Shown: in pieces, positions 46,136 through 55,740 of the stretch | Layout: each line of letters begins with the position of its first letter | Numbering within the stretch: the first letter of the stretch is position 1 | Assembly: GCF_003612565.1 (NCBI RefSeq) | Contig: NZ_RAZG01000010.1 | Location: 46,440-110,439 of the forward strand | Direction: 5' to 3' | Source of the DNA: Roseburia sp. 1XD42-69 | Lineage (GTDB): Bacteria; Bacillota; Clostridia; Lachnospirales; Lachnospiraceae | Length of the DNA: 64,000 bases | The notes under the pieces: model-generated | Database searches by the model: none | The model's input: the letters and a program-made list of their open reading frames with translations, nothing else | What the model was told of the DNA's origin: nothing | Made by a program: the position numbers and the translations under genes

Positions 46136-46723
46136 ATGTATATGAAACTTGGAGAAGCCCAGCAATTATACCGAAACCAGCGCCAGGCGCTGATTAACCA
46201 GCGAAAATTACTGATACAGCGCAGGGATGATTTAAAGAAAAAGAGCGTGACAGAAAGCGATAAGCAGCGTTACTCCGAAGAGGCCGCCACTTTAGAACTG
46301 TCCATCCGGGAGGTAAATAAACAGTTTGATGAAAATCAGGAAGTTTTAGACGGTCTGATCGAGCAGCATGCCGCTATATGGAATGCGGAAGTGGCAAGGC
46401 AGCAGGGAGATGCCATGCAGGAGGCGGCTGTGGATTTAGCCAAAATCATGGAAGTGGCAAGGCGGATTTCCAGGGGCGCCATAGTTCCCCTAAAGGATGA
46501 GCAGAAAGTCATGGACTACAGTATGGAACTGTATCTGGCATCCAAAAACATGGCCGTTATGAACGCCCAGAAAAAGAAGGAAGAATACGATTCCCTCTGG
46601 GAGGATGAAGATAAACCGAAAGAAGAATATGACCCCCAGGGCAAAGCAGATAATACAACTGTAAATATTGACATACCGGAATTATTTACTCCTGAATCAT
46701 CCGGGGAAATATCTGGAGAATAA
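46136..46723 (+). CDS. Coiled-coil protein of unknown function
   Basis: The 195-residue soluble protein is almost entirely charged helix (residues 1-155: LYRNQRQALINQRKLLIQRR and EEAATLELSIREVNKQFDEN), then an acidic disordered tail (DEDKPKEEYDPQGKADN). It has no signal peptide, membrane helix or known catalytic motif. AAGGAGGAAAATCT precedes the ATG. It is a single gene ended by a bidirectional hairpin. I do not recognise the family; an adaptor or scaffold role would be a guess. Confidence 0.75.
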   Translation: MYMKLGEAQQLYRNQRQALINQRKLLIQRRDDLKKKSVTESDKQRYSEEAATLELSIREVNKQFDENQEVLDGLIEQHAAIWNAEVARQQGDAMQEAAVDLAKIMEVARRISRGAIVPLKDEQKVMDYSMELYLASKNMAVMNAQKKKEEYDSLWEDEDKPKEEYDPQGKADNTTVNIDIPELFTPESSGEISGE

Positions 46724-46748
46724 CCAAACTTAACAAAAAATATAGTTT

Positions 46749-46784
46749 AATTGCCCTATCCGCTGTTTTATGGATAGGGCAATT
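46749..46784. terminator. Bidirectional terminator between the coiled-coil and LysM genes
   Basis: AATTGCCCTATCC / GGATAGGGCAATT perfect 13-bp stem with A/T-rich flanks, between convergent genes. Confidence 0.75.
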
Positions 46785-46792
46785 TGGAGAAG

Positions 46793-47002
46793 TTACACTA
46801 GGGGATTGCGCATGGAAACAGGTATGCACAGTTCATCCCCAATGGTGAGATTATAAATATCCACATAGGGATTGGCATACATAATTTTCGTCACGCTGAC
46901 ATGGTATTTTTTACTCAACTGGTAAAGTGTATCCCCTTTTTGTATAATATGGATAATTCCCCTGCACTGCTGCATCATATTCATATCGCCCTGGTCCTGC
47001 AA
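46793..47002 (-). CDS. Small LysM-domain protein
   Basis: The 69-residue protein consists of a short leader and one LysM domain (IIHIIQKGDTLYQLSKKYHV ... ANPYVDIYNLTIGDELCIPV), which binds N-acetylglucosamine-containing glycans. There is no signal peptide or membrane helix. The start is TTG at 47002 with GGGAGG six bases upstream; internal ATGs are less well placed. A cytoplasmic LysM protein in a spore former could be a spore-coat or cortex protein, but this is inference. Confidence 0.82.
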   Translation of the reverse strand: MQDQGDMNMMQQCRGIIHIIQKGDTLYQLSKKYHVSVTKIMYANPYVDIYNLTIGDELCIPVSMRNPLV

Positions 47003-47041
47003 CTTTTACCTCCCGAGAAATTTGTGAAATCTATTCCTTTT

Positions 47042-47070
47042 ATTATATTCCATTTCCTGTTTTCTGCCAC
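47042..47070 (-). promoter_or_regulatory. Promoter of the LysM gene
   Basis: Minus strand GTGGCA (47070-47065), 17-base spacer, perfect TATAAT (47047-47042). Confidence 0.55.
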
Positions 47071-47160
47071 AACCCCCTGATTATTTTATTAGACGGCTAA
47101 ATGATTTTCTCTCGGTTTGATAAATTTTATCAATTCTTCCTGATTTCCAAAAAAATGTAT

Positions 47161-47189
47161 TTGTAATTTGTCGCCTGCTGTCGTATAAT
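47161..47189 (+). promoter_or_regulatory. Promoter of the activase fusion gene
   Basis: TTGTAA (47161-47166), 17-base spacer, TATAAT (47184-47189). The leader is about 65 bases. Confidence 0.75.
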
Positions 47190-47200
47190 ACAACGTTGTA
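47189..47200. promoter_or_regulatory. Perfect palindrome over the transcription start of the activase gene
   Basis: TACAACGTTGTA is a perfect 12-base palindrome overlapping the end of the -10 box and the likely start point, a typical repressor operator position. No regulator can be named. Confidence 0.45.
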
Positions 47201-47262
47201 ACTAGAATTTTCAGGCATATATTATAATAGGAAATCATAAAACAATAAAAGGTGAACTGATC

Positions 47263-50200
47263 ATGGAAAAAAATCATGTAAACAAACTTGGTGTTGACAT
47301 TGGAAGCACTACTGTAAAAGTTGCAGTTCTGGATGAAAAAAATAAGGTTCTGTTTTCTGATTATGAGCGTCATTTTGCCAATATCAGAGAGACCCTTTCC
47401 GGACTCATAACAAAAGCATTTGAAAAACTGGGGGATTTAAAACTTTCTCCCGTGATAACAGGCTCCGGTGGACTGACCCTTGCCAAACATCTTGAGATAC
47501 CATTTGTTCAGGAAGTTGTGGCAGTCTCCACTGCCCTTTCCGACTATGCCCCCCAGACAGACGTAGCCATTGAGCTTGGGGGGGAGGATGCCAAAATTAT
47601 TTATTTTGAAAACGGCAATGTGGAACAGCGTATGAACGGCATCTGTGCCGGAGGTACAGGATCCTTTATCGACCAGATGGCATCTCTGATTCAGACGGAC
47701 GCAGCGGGGTTAAATGAATTTGCAAAGGATTACAAGGAAATCTACCCCATCGCAGCCAGATGCGGGGTATTTGCAAAGACAGATATCCAGCCTCTGATTA
47801 ACGAGGGGGCCACCAGGGAAGATTTGTCCGCCTCCATATTCCAGGCGGTGGTAAATCAGACCATCAGCGGCCTTGCCTGCGGTAAACCCATCCGGGGGCA
47901 TGTGGCATTTCTTGGAGGGCCTTTGCACTTCCTCTCCGAATTAAAAGCCGCATTTATCCGCACCTTAAAACTGGATGAGGAGCACACCATAGCCCCGGAA
48001 CACTCCCATCTCTTTGCCGCCATTGGTTCCGCCTTAAATTGTAAACCGGAATCCATAACAAGCCTTGGAGAATTAAAAGAAAAATTATCCCATGAACTCC
48101 ACATGGAATTTGAGGTTGCAAGAATGGAACCCCTCTTTGCCCACCAGGAGGAGTATGACGCATTTTTAAAGCGCCATCAGGGGAAAAATGTAAAGACAGG
48201 GGATATTTCTACATACCAGGGAAATTGTTATCTGGGAATTGACGCCGGAAGCACTACCACAAAAATTGCTTTAATCGGCGAGGACGGCTCTCTTTTATAT
48301 TCCAATTACCAGAACAATAATGGCAGTCCCTTAACCGCCGCCATCGGATTTATAAAAGAAATATACAGCAAACTTCCCCAGGGGGCAAAAATTGCCCATT
48401 CCTGCTCCACCGGATACGGTGAAGCCTTGTTAAAGTCTGCTTTAATCTTAGACGAAGGAGAAGTGGAAACTGTTGCCCACTATTATGCCGCCGCATTTTT
48501 TAACCCAAAGGTAGACTGCATCTTAGATATCGGCGGACAGGATATGAAATGCATCAAAATCAAAAATCAGACCATAGACAGCGTACAGTTAAATGAGGCA
48601 TGTTCCAGCGGATGCGGTTCTTTTATTGAAACCTTTGCCAAATCCTTAAATTATTCTGTGCAGGATTTCGCAAAAGAGGCTTTGTTTGCCCAAAATCCCA
48701 TTGACCTTGGGACCCGCTGTACCGTATTTATGAACAGCAAAGTAAAGCAGGCCCAAAAAGAGGGGGCAAGCGTGGCGGATATCTCCTCCGGCCTTGCCTA
48801 CTCAGTCATCAAAAATGCCCTTTTTAAAGTGATTAAGCTCTCAGACGCCAAGGATTTGGGAGAGCATATCGTTGTCCAGGGAGGTACTTTTTACAACGAC
48901 GCTGTTTTGCGGAGTTTTGAACAGATTTCCGGCTGTCAGGTCATCCGCCCGGATATTGCAGGGATTATGGGGGCATTTGGCGCAGCCTTAATCGCAAAGG
49001 AGCGCTATGAGGAGAACCCTGAAAGCCATATGCTTTCCATTGATGAGATTAACAGCCTCACCTTTGAGACGGAGCTTACCAGATGCCAAAAATGTACCAA
49101 TCACTGTCTCCTTACCATCAACCATTTTTCCGGGGACAGAAAATATATTACGGGAAACCGCTGTGAACGGGGTCTTGGGGAAGAGGTGAAAAAAGAGGAG
49201 CTTCCGAATCTCTTTGCATTTAAAAATCACAGAATATTTGCCTACCCGCCCCTGGCCAAAGAAGAAGCTGTCCGGGGAACCGTGGGAATTCCAAGGGTAC
49301 TTAATATGTACGAAAACTATCCCTTCTGGGCCGTATTTTTTAAAGAGTTGAAGTTCCGCGTCCTTCTCTCCCCCCAGTCCACAAGGAAGGTTTATGAGAT
49401 GGGCATCGACTCCATTCCCAGCGAATCGGAGTGCTATCCGGCCAAACTTGCCCACGGGCATATTTCCTGGCTGATAGGGAAAAAACCGGACTTTATTTTT
49501 TACCCCTGCATTCCCTTTGAGCGGAACGAATTCCCTGACTCCAACAACCACTACAACTGCCCCATTGTAACTTCCTATTCGGAAAATATTAAAAACAATG
49601 TGGATGAAATCTCTTCCGGGCAGATGCGTTTCTTAAATCCTTTCTACACTTTTGGAAACAAGGAAGCCCTTACAGAAGAGCTGATAAAAACCTTTACGGA
49701 AGAATTTTCCATTCCAAAAGAGGAAATCTCCGCCGCCGCTGCCGCCGGGTGGGGGGAAATGGCAGCCGTAAGGAAAGAGATGCAAAAGAAAGGGGAAGAG
49801 GTTTTAGCCTACTTAAAGGAAACCGGAAAACGGGGCATTGTCTTAGCCGGCCGGCCCTACCATGTGGATTCTGAAATTAACCATGGCATCCCGGAACTGA
49901 TTACCTCCTACGGCATGGCAGTGCTCACTGAGGACGCCGTATCACATTTACATAAGGTGGAACGCCCTTTAATCGTCATGGACCAGTGGATGTACCACTC
50001 CAGGCTTTATGCCGCCGCTAACTTTGTAAAAACCCAGAACAACCTGGATTTAATACAGTTAAATTCCTTTGGCTGCGGATTAGACGCCGTGACAACAGAC
50101 TGTGTCAGCGACATTTTAAGCAAATCCGGCAAAATATATACCTGCTTAAAAATTGATGAGGTAAACAACTTAGGGGCGGCAAGAATCCGAATCCGCTCCC

Positions 50201-51585
50201 TCTTAGCCGCTATACGGGTGAGGGAAAAGAAGGAACGGGAAGAAAACAGAAAAATTCTTCCCTCCAATTTTAACCGGGTGGTATTTACGGAGGAAATGCG
50301 GAAAAACTACACCATCCTCTGTCCCCAGATGTCCCCCATACACTTTGAGCTTTTAGAGCCGGCTTTCCGTTCCGCAGGATACAACCTGGTTGTCCTGGGG
50401 AATGACACCCGCTCTGCGGTGGACGTGGGGTTAAAATATGTAAACAATGACGCATGCTACCCCTCCCTTATGGTGGTGGGACAGATTATGGACGCGGTTT
50501 TGTCCGGGAAATATGACATGGAAAAAACCGCCGTGCTTATCTCCCAGACAGGGGGAGGATGCCGGGCCTCAAACTATATCGGATTTATCCGCCGGGCCCT
50601 GGAAAAAGCCGGATACGCCCATGTACCGGTAATCTCCATTAACTTAAGCGGCTTAGAAAAAAATCCCGGCTTTAAGCTCACGCTTCCGCTGATTCAGCAC
50701 GGACTTTACGCCCTGGAATTTGGAGATATTTTTATGCGGTGCCTCTACCGCACCAGGCCCTATGAGGAGGTAAAAGGCTCCGCCAACGCCCTCCATGAAA
50801 AGTGGAAGAAAAAAGTAATTGCATTTATCTCCCAGAAAAAAATCCTGTCCCACAAGAAATTTAACCGCATGTGCCGGGAGATTATCAGGGACTTTGACAC
50901 CTTGCCCATAAAAAATGAGAAAAAGCCAAAGGTGGGTGTGGTAGGTGAAATTTTGGTAAAATTCCTCCCTGCGGCAAACAACTACCTGGTGGAGCTTTTG
51001 GAGTCGGAAGGGGCGGAAGCCGTTGTTCCGGACTTAACGGACTTTCTGCTCTACTGCTTTTATAACCAGATTTTCCAGACGGAGCACCTGGGCAAAAACA
51101 AAAAGGCTGCAAAAATTGCACGCCTTGGCATCCGTTTCCTGGAGTGGGAAAGAAGCGCCGCCAGGGCCGCCTTTGAGGAGAGCAGGCATTTTGACCCCCC
51201 TGCCAGAATAGAAACCCTGGCAGGATACGCCTCCCACATTGTCTCCCTGGGGAACCAAACCGGGGAAGGCTGGTTTTTAACGGGAGAAATGTTGGAGCTG
51301 ATTGAAAGCGGCACAAACAATATTGTGTGCACACAGCCCTTCGGCTGCCTGCCAAACCATGTGGTGGGCAAGGGGGTAATTAAAGAGCTTCGGAAGGAAC
51401 ATCCCCTGGCCAACATTGTAGCCATAGACTATGACCCGGGAGCCAGTGAGGTAAACCAGTTAAACCGTATTAAACTTATGCTCTCCACCGCCCAGAAAAA
51501 CTTAAATCTTCAGAGCAATTCAAAAACCATGAAGGTGATGCAGCAGGCGGAAACAGGAAAAGTGGGAGCGCACAGTTACCAGTAA
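47263..51585 (+). CDS. Giant fused 2-hydroxyacyl-CoA dehydratase activase (BcrAD/BadFG-type, two ASKHA domains plus DUF2229/HgdB-like parts)
   Basis: The 1440-residue cytoplasmic protein has two ATPase domains of the HgdC type (starting near residues 7 and 322: [13 protein letters not shown] and [13 protein letters not shown]). Each keeps a cysteine pair 39 residues apart (C128/C167 and C447/C486), the spacing used by HgdC to hold its [4Fe-4S] cluster. From about residue 620 follows a Cys-containing region ([26 protein letters not shown]), a DUF2229-like segment ([16 protein letters not shown]) and a C-terminal segment related to dehydratase subunits ([31 protein letters not shown]). No separate dehydratase subunits are adjacent. 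The physiological electron acceptor or substrate is unknown. Confidence 0.88.
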   Translation: MEKNHVNKLGVDIGSTTVKVAVLDEKNKVLFSDYERHFANIRETLSGLITKAFEKLGDLKLSPVITGSGGLTLAKHLEIPFVQEVVAVSTALSDYAPQTDVAIELGGEDAKIIYFENGNVEQRMNGICAGGTGSFIDQMASLIQTDAAGLNEFAKDYKEIYPIAARCGVFAKTDIQPLINEGATREDLSASIFQAVVNQTISGLACGKPIRGHVAFLGGPLHFLSELKAAFIRTLKLDEEHTIAPEHSHLFAAIGSALNCKPESITSLGELKEKLSHELHMEFEVARMEPLFAHQEEYDAFLKRHQGKNVKTGDISTYQGNCYLGIDAGSTTTKIALIGEDGSLLYSNYQNNNGSPLTAAIGFIKEIYSKLPQGAKIAHSCSTGYGEALLKSALILDEGEVETVAHYYAAAFFNPKVDCILDIGGQDMKCIKIKNQTIDSVQLNEACSSGCGSFIETFAKSLNYSVQDFAKEALFAQNPIDLGTRCTVFMNSKVKQAQKEGASVADISSGLAYSVIKNALFKVIKLSDAKDLGEHIVVQGGTFYNDAVLRSFEQISGCQVIRPDIAGIMGAFGAALIAKERYEENPESHMLSIDEINSLTFETELTRCQKCTNHCLLTINHFSGDRKYITGNRCERGLGEEVKKEELPNLFAFKNHRIFAYPPLAKEEAVRGTVGIPRVLNMYENYPFWAVFFKELKFRVLLSPQSTRKVYEMGIDSIPSESECYPAKLAHGHISWLIGKKPDFIFYPCIPFERNEFPDSNNHYNCPIVTSYSENIKNNVDEISSGQMRFLNPFYTFGNKEALTEELIKTFTEEFSIPKEEISAAAAAGWGEMAAVRKEMQKKGEEVLAYLKETGKRGIVLAGRPYHVDSEINHGIPELITSYGMAVLTEDAVSHLHKVERPLIVMDQWMYHSRLYAAANFVKTQNNLDLIQLNSFGCGLDAVTTDCVSDILSKSGKIYTCLKIDEVNNLGAARIRIRSLLAAIRVREKKEREENRKILPSNFNRVVFTEEMRKNYTILCPQMSPIHFELLEPAFRSAGYNLVVLGNDTRSAVDVGLKYVNNDACYPSLMVVGQIMDAVLSGKYDMEKTAVLISQTGGGCRASNYIGFIRRALEKAGYAHVPVISINLSGLEKNPGFKLTLPLIQHGLYALEFGDIFMRCLYRTRPYEEVKGSANALHEKWKKKVIAFISQKKILSHKKFNRMCREIIRDFDTLPIKNEKKPKVGVVGEILVKFLPAANNYLVELLESEGAEAVVPDLTDFLLYCFYNQIFQTEHLGKNKKAAKIARLGIRFLEWERSAARAAFEESRHFDPPARIETLAGYASHIVSLGNQTGEGWFLTGEMLELIESGTNNIVCTQPFGCLPNHVVGKGVIKELRKEHPLANIVAIDYDPGASEVNQLNRIKLMLSTAQKNLNLQSNSKTMKVMQQAETGKVGAHSYQ

Positions 51586-51587
51586 AT

Positions 51588-51613
51588 TTCCATATGCGGG
51601 TCTGCCCATAAAA
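51588..51613. repeat. Copy 2 of the 26-base repeat next to a terminator
   Basis: TTCCATATGCGGG, then TCTGCCCATAAAA; it matches 29885-29910 except at two positions and again directly precedes a terminator stem. Confidence 0.6.
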
Positions 51614-51616
51614 ACA

Positions 51617-51656
51617 GCCGGATATCTTCCTGTGGGAAGGTATCCGGCCGTTTTTT
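51617..51656 (+). terminator. Terminator of the activase gene
   Basis: GCCGGATA...TATCCGGC stem with inner CTTCC/GGAAG pairing, followed by TTTTTT. Confidence 0.85.
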
Positions 51657-51677
51657 CAAGTCTTTTTGATACTGCCG

Positions 51678-52094
51678 TCAAAGATTGTATTTAACTAAAA
51701 AATCCGATGGTATGACTGCAGGTATGTTTGAGTTTGAAAAATCGTCAGTATTCCGGGTGATGATATAGTCTGCGTGGTTTTGTGCAGCACATTCATCCTG
51801 CAGGCAATCCTCAAAATCAGAGAAGCCATTTCTTTCTAAGGCATGTCGCACATTTTCATGACTGACATCTGCCACCCGAAGAAATTTCAATATTCCAAGA
51901 AGTAAACGTCTTCGGTTTTCAGCGGAATAAATTTTCCGGAGAATATAAAATATATTTGAAATGGAGTGTAATGCAATACATCCGCTTATCTTTTTGGATG
52001 CACAAAGAGATAACACATGATTGGATGATTCATAAAATGCTTCACGTTTTTCCAGCACATCCAAAATAACATTGGTATCAATTAAAACGAGCAT
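51678..52094 (-). CDS. PIN-domain toxin (VapC-like ribonuclease)
   Basis: The 138-residue protein has acidic PIN-fold residues in LIDTNVILDVLEKRE, in the mid-region (SDFEDCLQDECAAQ) and in IITRNTDDFSNSNIP, which coordinate Mg for RNA cleavage. Its ATG has GAGGGAGG upstream and lies within the end of the preceding antitoxin gene (17-base overlap), the usual arrangement for a toxin-antitoxin pair. The RNA target is unknown. Confidence 0.87.
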   Translation of the reverse strand: MLVLIDTNVILDVLEKREAFYESSNHVLSLCASKKISGCIALHSISNIFYILRKIYSAENRRRLLLGILKFLRVADVSHENVRHALERNGFSDFEDCLQDECAAQNHADYIITRNTDDFSNSNIPAVIPSDFLVKYNL

Positions 52095-52335
52095 GCTTTT
52101 CCTCCCTCATTTCCTCTAGTTCTTTTTTATAATCGAAATCAGCAGGCAATGTACCTGCAAAAGACTGTAATACACGGAATCCCTCCATACTTTCAGAAGT
52201 ATCAACGGAATTTTCCGAATGCTCTGTTTTTCCGTCTTGATGAATCCATATGGAACGAATGAAATCATATAAGGATTCAAGGGATTGTTCTGGCATTTGC
52301 CGGAGCAGGATGATGGTTTTCTCTAAAGTTGACAT
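52078..52335 (-). CDS. Antitoxin partner of the PIN toxin
   Basis: The 85-residue protein precedes and overlaps the PIN gene. The N-terminal helical part (EKTIILLRQMPEQSLESLYDFIRSIW, quoted in part) is like the dimerisation part of antitoxins, and the C-terminal part (ADFDYKKELEEMREEKHARF) looks like the extended helix that wraps a PIN toxin. No clear AbrB or ribbon-helix-helix DNA-binding motif was recognised. AAGGAGGATTTTTT precedes the ATG. Confidence 0.75.
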   Translation of the reverse strand: MSTLEKTIILLRQMPEQSLESLYDFIRSIWIHQDGKTEHSENSVDTSESMEGFRVLQSFAGTLPADFDYKKELEEMREEKHARFN

Positions 52336-52460
52336 AAAAAATCCTCCTTCTATTTTTTATTATACGGATTTTGGTTAATTGTATGATTTTCTAAAGCATA
52401 TCACGAACAAAAATGAGAATCAATAAAATATCATCCTAATTTTAATATGTTCAAAATTCT

Positions 52461-54968
52461 CTAAATATCCCCCTCCCTCAATTGTTCCACAACACTGCTT
52501 TTATACATCCTCCCATATACCGCCCCCGGCACAAGTACGCACACTGCCATCACCCCGGCAAAGAGCAAAAGATTACTGCCCCAGGGCAAAGCGCAGGAGG
52601 TTCTGTACATGTTGGCATTGGTAAAAACAAGATAGCTTAATATAAGCCCAAAGGGCAGGGCAAGGAGAATAGAAATCAGGCCGTATCCCACCCCTTCTAT
52701 CCGAAGCACCTTTTTGATCTGGCCTGTGGTCATCCCAATACTTTCCAGTATCCCAAACTCTTTGGAACGGTTTAACACACTTGCAGCCATCATATTCAGG
52801 TAATTGCATATGGAAAGCAGCCCTACAATGCCGCCTAACGTGTAGCCCAAAACTTTTGCCTGGCTCTCCGACTCCCGCATCTCTTCATAGTTTTCTATTT
52901 TGGAGTCAAAAGAAACTCTGTTTTCCCCGTGAAAAATTTCTTTTACCTCTTTTTCCGTCTCTTTATCATAGGACTTTTCATATTTCACCTTCAATTTTTC
53001 CACATAAGGCTCCTGAATAAGCTTTTTTGCCAGATTTTCACTTACGATAATGCTTGGGGCCTCCCCTCTGGTAAAATATGCCGGATTGTAACTTCCCTCC
53101 GTATCTACCCCGGCGATTGTAATGCTGTATACCTCCTTTGGGTTCTTTCCCTGGGGAAGGTAAAAATCCACGGTCTTTCCCGTCATGCCGTCATCCCCCT
53201 CCGTGAGGATTTTTGTAGCCACTGCCGCTTTTCCCTGGAAAAACTCTTCCTCATCCACCTTCTGGTTTACATGCTTATTTAATTCCAGGAATTCTTCTTC
53301 CCCGATCGCCACAAATCCTGCATCCCCCAGGAAAGACCCTTCCGGATTTTCTCTGTACTTTTCCATATCTTCCTCATAATTTCCCGGCGCATACCTTGTG
53401 CCGTAAAGCTCCTTAAAATATTCCCCGAAGACCTCCTCCCCCTTAGGGACTTTTGCCAGGGCTGTAGATACCTTTTCCACGGATTTTACCCCGGGAAGGG
53501 CCGATATCTCAGATATCATATCCTCTGTAAAAATCTGCCGCTCCTCTTCCAGGATGGTCTGGTTTACAATCTCCATATCCCAGGCACTTGTGCCTTCCAG
53601 AATAAATTTACCGTCGTTTATAAGAATATACTCATTCATCATGCAAAAAACGCAGATACCGGTAACAAAGGATAAAAATATAACCACCGCCTGCTTTTTA
53701 TCCCGGAACATATTTGAAAATGCCATGGAATACAGGGAAGTCCCCTCTCTGGGTCTCCTTTTACCGGCAATTCCTCCGGCAAAATGGCGCATAGCCTCTA
53801 CGGGAGAACAGTCCCCTGCGATTTTTGCAGGCGTCCCCACGCTGATGAAACTTGTTGCCAGGGCAAAGAGCCCGGCTATAAAAAACACCCCCGGCCAAAC
53901 TGTAACCCCATTTGAAACATCCAGTACGGGATTTATGAGGGAAAGGACCTTGGGGATTCCCTGTTTTGTCACAATTCCTGCCAAGAGAAGCCCTGCCGGA
54001 ATTCCCAGAACCGAATGAATAAACGCCTGGGTGTACACGATTTTTTTTAACTGCCGGGAGGTCATCCCCATGGTCTTTAACTGGCCGTAATACCGGATAT
54101 CTTTTGAGATGGAAATATACATGGTGTTAAAGATAAAAAGATATCCGCTGGCAAAAATCATAACAAGCATTCCGGCAAGAATCCCCGTCATCCGTAAGAA
54201 TTCCTCTATAAACTCAGGATTTCCTATCAGTATCTGCTTGGAATGGAATTTAAGTGCACGGCTCATTTCATCCATTTCCTTTGCAGTGTACAGCTTATCT
54301 TTTAGTTTAATTTTTAAGGCGCCCTGGGTGAAATCCGTCTGTTTTACCCCTGTAGTCTCAAAAAATGCCTTTGACACATATCCCCGGTTTTTCCCGGTAT
54401 AGTCGCTGTAAAATCCGCAGAGGGTAAATTCTTTTGCATACTCTTTCTCATCATTTGTTTTTAGGGTAAAATAGGAAAGTGGGAGGGACATGCCGATTTG
54501 GGGCTTTTCTATCCCCATGGCTTTTAAAAGGTGCAGGGAAAGCATAATTTCATCCTCCTTTTCCGGATATTTTCCCTCACAATGCTCCAATGCAGGCATC
54601 ACCTGTTTTTCAAAACAGATATCATCCACCCAGTAAAGCCTTGCCTTATCCAGCATTTTTCCCTGGTACTCCTCAACAATGGCACATTTCACAGACAATC
54701 CTGCATATTTTACCTCCTCCATATCCCGGACAAGTTCCACCTGATTTTCCCTTGGCTCAGTTAATTCCACATCATAGTCCATTCCCTCCATGCGAAGCTG
54801 CCTTTTTTGAATAGTGTCCCAGTAACTGACCCCTAAAGCTATCACCGTAGTAATCATAAAAGTGGTTAAAACCAGGGCAAATACAGAGAGAACATTTCTT
54901 TTTCTGTTTCCCCGGTAGGTAATCAGTGCAACCTCCCTTACCACCTGGTTATTTTTCACCTGAATCAT
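52461..54968 (-). CDS. ABC transporter permease, FtsX/MacB type (835 residues)
   Basis: The large permease has a first helix near residues 29-50, an extracellular domain, an FtsX block of three helices (about 265-385), a second long extracellular domain (about 450-700) and a C-terminal FtsX block (GYTLGGIVGLLSICNYLNMM; ILLALPFGLILSYLVF). This two-FtsX layout is typical of exporters for peptides or lipids and of antimicrobial-peptide resistance systems. Its ATG overlaps the stop of the ATPase gene, and a two-component system lies just upstream. Confidence 0.88.
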   Translation of the reverse strand: MIQVKNNQVVREVALITYRGNRKRNVLSVFALVLTTFMITTVIALGVSYWDTIQKRQLRMEGMDYDVELTEPRENQVELVRDMEEVKYAGLSVKCAIVEEYQGKMLDKARLYWVDDICFEKQVMPALEHCEGKYPEKEDEIMLSLHLLKAMGIEKPQIGMSLPLSYFTLKTNDEKEYAKEFTLCGFYSDYTGKNRGYVSKAFFETTGVKQTDFTQGALKIKLKDKLYTAKEMDEMSRALKFHSKQILIGNPEFIEEFLRMTGILAGMLVMIFASGYLFIFNTMYISISKDIRYYGQLKTMGMTSRQLKKIVYTQAFIHSVLGIPAGLLLAGIVTKQGIPKVLSLINPVLDVSNGVTVWPGVFFIAGLFALATSFISVGTPAKIAGDCSPVEAMRHFAGGIAGKRRPREGTSLYSMAFSNMFRDKKQAVVIFLSFVTGICVFCMMNEYILINDGKFILEGTSAWDMEIVNQTILEEERQIFTEDMISEISALPGVKSVEKVSTALAKVPKGEEVFGEYFKELYGTRYAPGNYEEDMEKYRENPEGSFLGDAGFVAIGEEEFLELNKHVNQKVDEEEFFQGKAAVATKILTEGDDGMTGKTVDFYLPQGKNPKEVYSITIAGVDTEGSYNPAYFTRGEAPSIIVSENLAKKLIQEPYVEKLKVKYEKSYDKETEKEVKEIFHGENRVSFDSKIENYEEMRESESQAKVLGYTLGGIVGLLSICNYLNMMAASVLNRSKEFGILESIGMTTGQIKKVLRIEGVGYGLISILLALPFGLILSYLVFTNANMYRTSCALPWGSNLLLFAGVMAVCVLVPGAVYGRMYKSSVVEQLREGDI

Positions 54969-55642
54969 GATCTTCCCCCCTCTCTGATTTTCCCGTCCTC
55001 AATGCGGATAATTCTCCCCGCCATCTGGGCCGCTTCATCATTGTGGGTGATCATAACAATGGTCTGGCCAAACCGCTCTCCTGTGGTTTTTAAAAGGCCC
55101 AAAACATCCTGCCCTGTCCGGGAATCCAGATTTCCCGTAGGCTCATCCGCAAGGATGATTGCAGGTTTCGCCGCCAACGCCCTGGCCAGCGCCACCCTCT
55201 GCTGCTGACCCCCGGAGAGCTGGTTTGGCATAGCATATTTTTTCTCCCCAAGGCCCAGGATGGAAATAATATTCTCCACATAGGTTTTGTCCGGGACAAT
55301 TCCGTCCAGCCGTATGGGCAGCACGATATTCTGGTAAACATTCATCAGGGGAAGGAGATTGTAATTCTGAAAGACAAATCCGATATTCCTTCTTCTGAAA
55401 ATGGTAAGTTCATCCTTTTTCATCCGGGAAATATCCCTTCCCCCCACAATTACCCTGCCGGAGGTTGGGATATCCAGTCCTCCAAGCATATGCAAAAGGG
55501 TAGATTTCCCGCTTCCCGATGTTCCCACCACAGATAAAAATTCTCCTTTTTCCACAGAGAGGTCTACCCCGTCCAGGGCTTTTACCGTAACCTCCCCTGT
55601 GTCATAGTACTTCTTCAAATTTTCTGTTTTTAAAATACTCAT
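54965..55642 (-). CDS. ABC transporter ATP-binding protein (MacB/LolD type)
   Basis: The 225-residue ATPase has Walker A VGTSGSGKSTLLHMLGG, the signature LSGGQQQRVALARALA, Walker B PAIILADEPTGNLDS and the H-loop VMITHNDEA. It energises the adjoining FtsX-type permease. Ahead of it are two 11-base direct repeats (55690-55709) that may bind the neighbouring regulator. AGGTGAAGAT precedes the ATG. Confidence 0.93.
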   Translation of the reverse strand: MSILKTENLKKYYDTGEVTVKALDGVDLSVEKGEFLSVVGTSGSGKSTLLHMLGGLDIPTSGRVIVGGRDISRMKKDELTIFRRRNIGFVFQNYNLLPLMNVYQNIVLPIRLDGIVPDKTYVENIISILGLGEKKYAMPNQLSGGQQQRVALARALAAKPAIILADEPTGNLDSRTGQDVLGLLKTTGERFGQTIVMITHNDEAAQMAGRIIRIEDGKIREGGRS

Positions 55643-55689
55643 ATCTTCACCTGCTTTCTTTGACTTCCCACATAGGATAACAGATGATT

Positions 55690-55709
55690 CTTTCTCAAAT
55701 CTTTCTCAA
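55690..55709 (-). promoter_or_regulatory. Direct repeats upstream of the ABC genes, candidate response-regulator site
   Basis: Minus strand TTGAGAAAG repeated with an 11-base period (one helical turn), as is common for OmpR/PhoB-family regulators. It lies between the kinase and ATPase genes. Confidence 0.5.
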
Positions 55710-55740
55710 AAATGACAGATTTGACACAATCGGAAACTTT

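Noticed and set aside
48988..49551. Minus-strand ORF of 187 codons inside the activase gene
   Set aside because: Lies wholly within a well-supported coding region in antisense with no independent signals.
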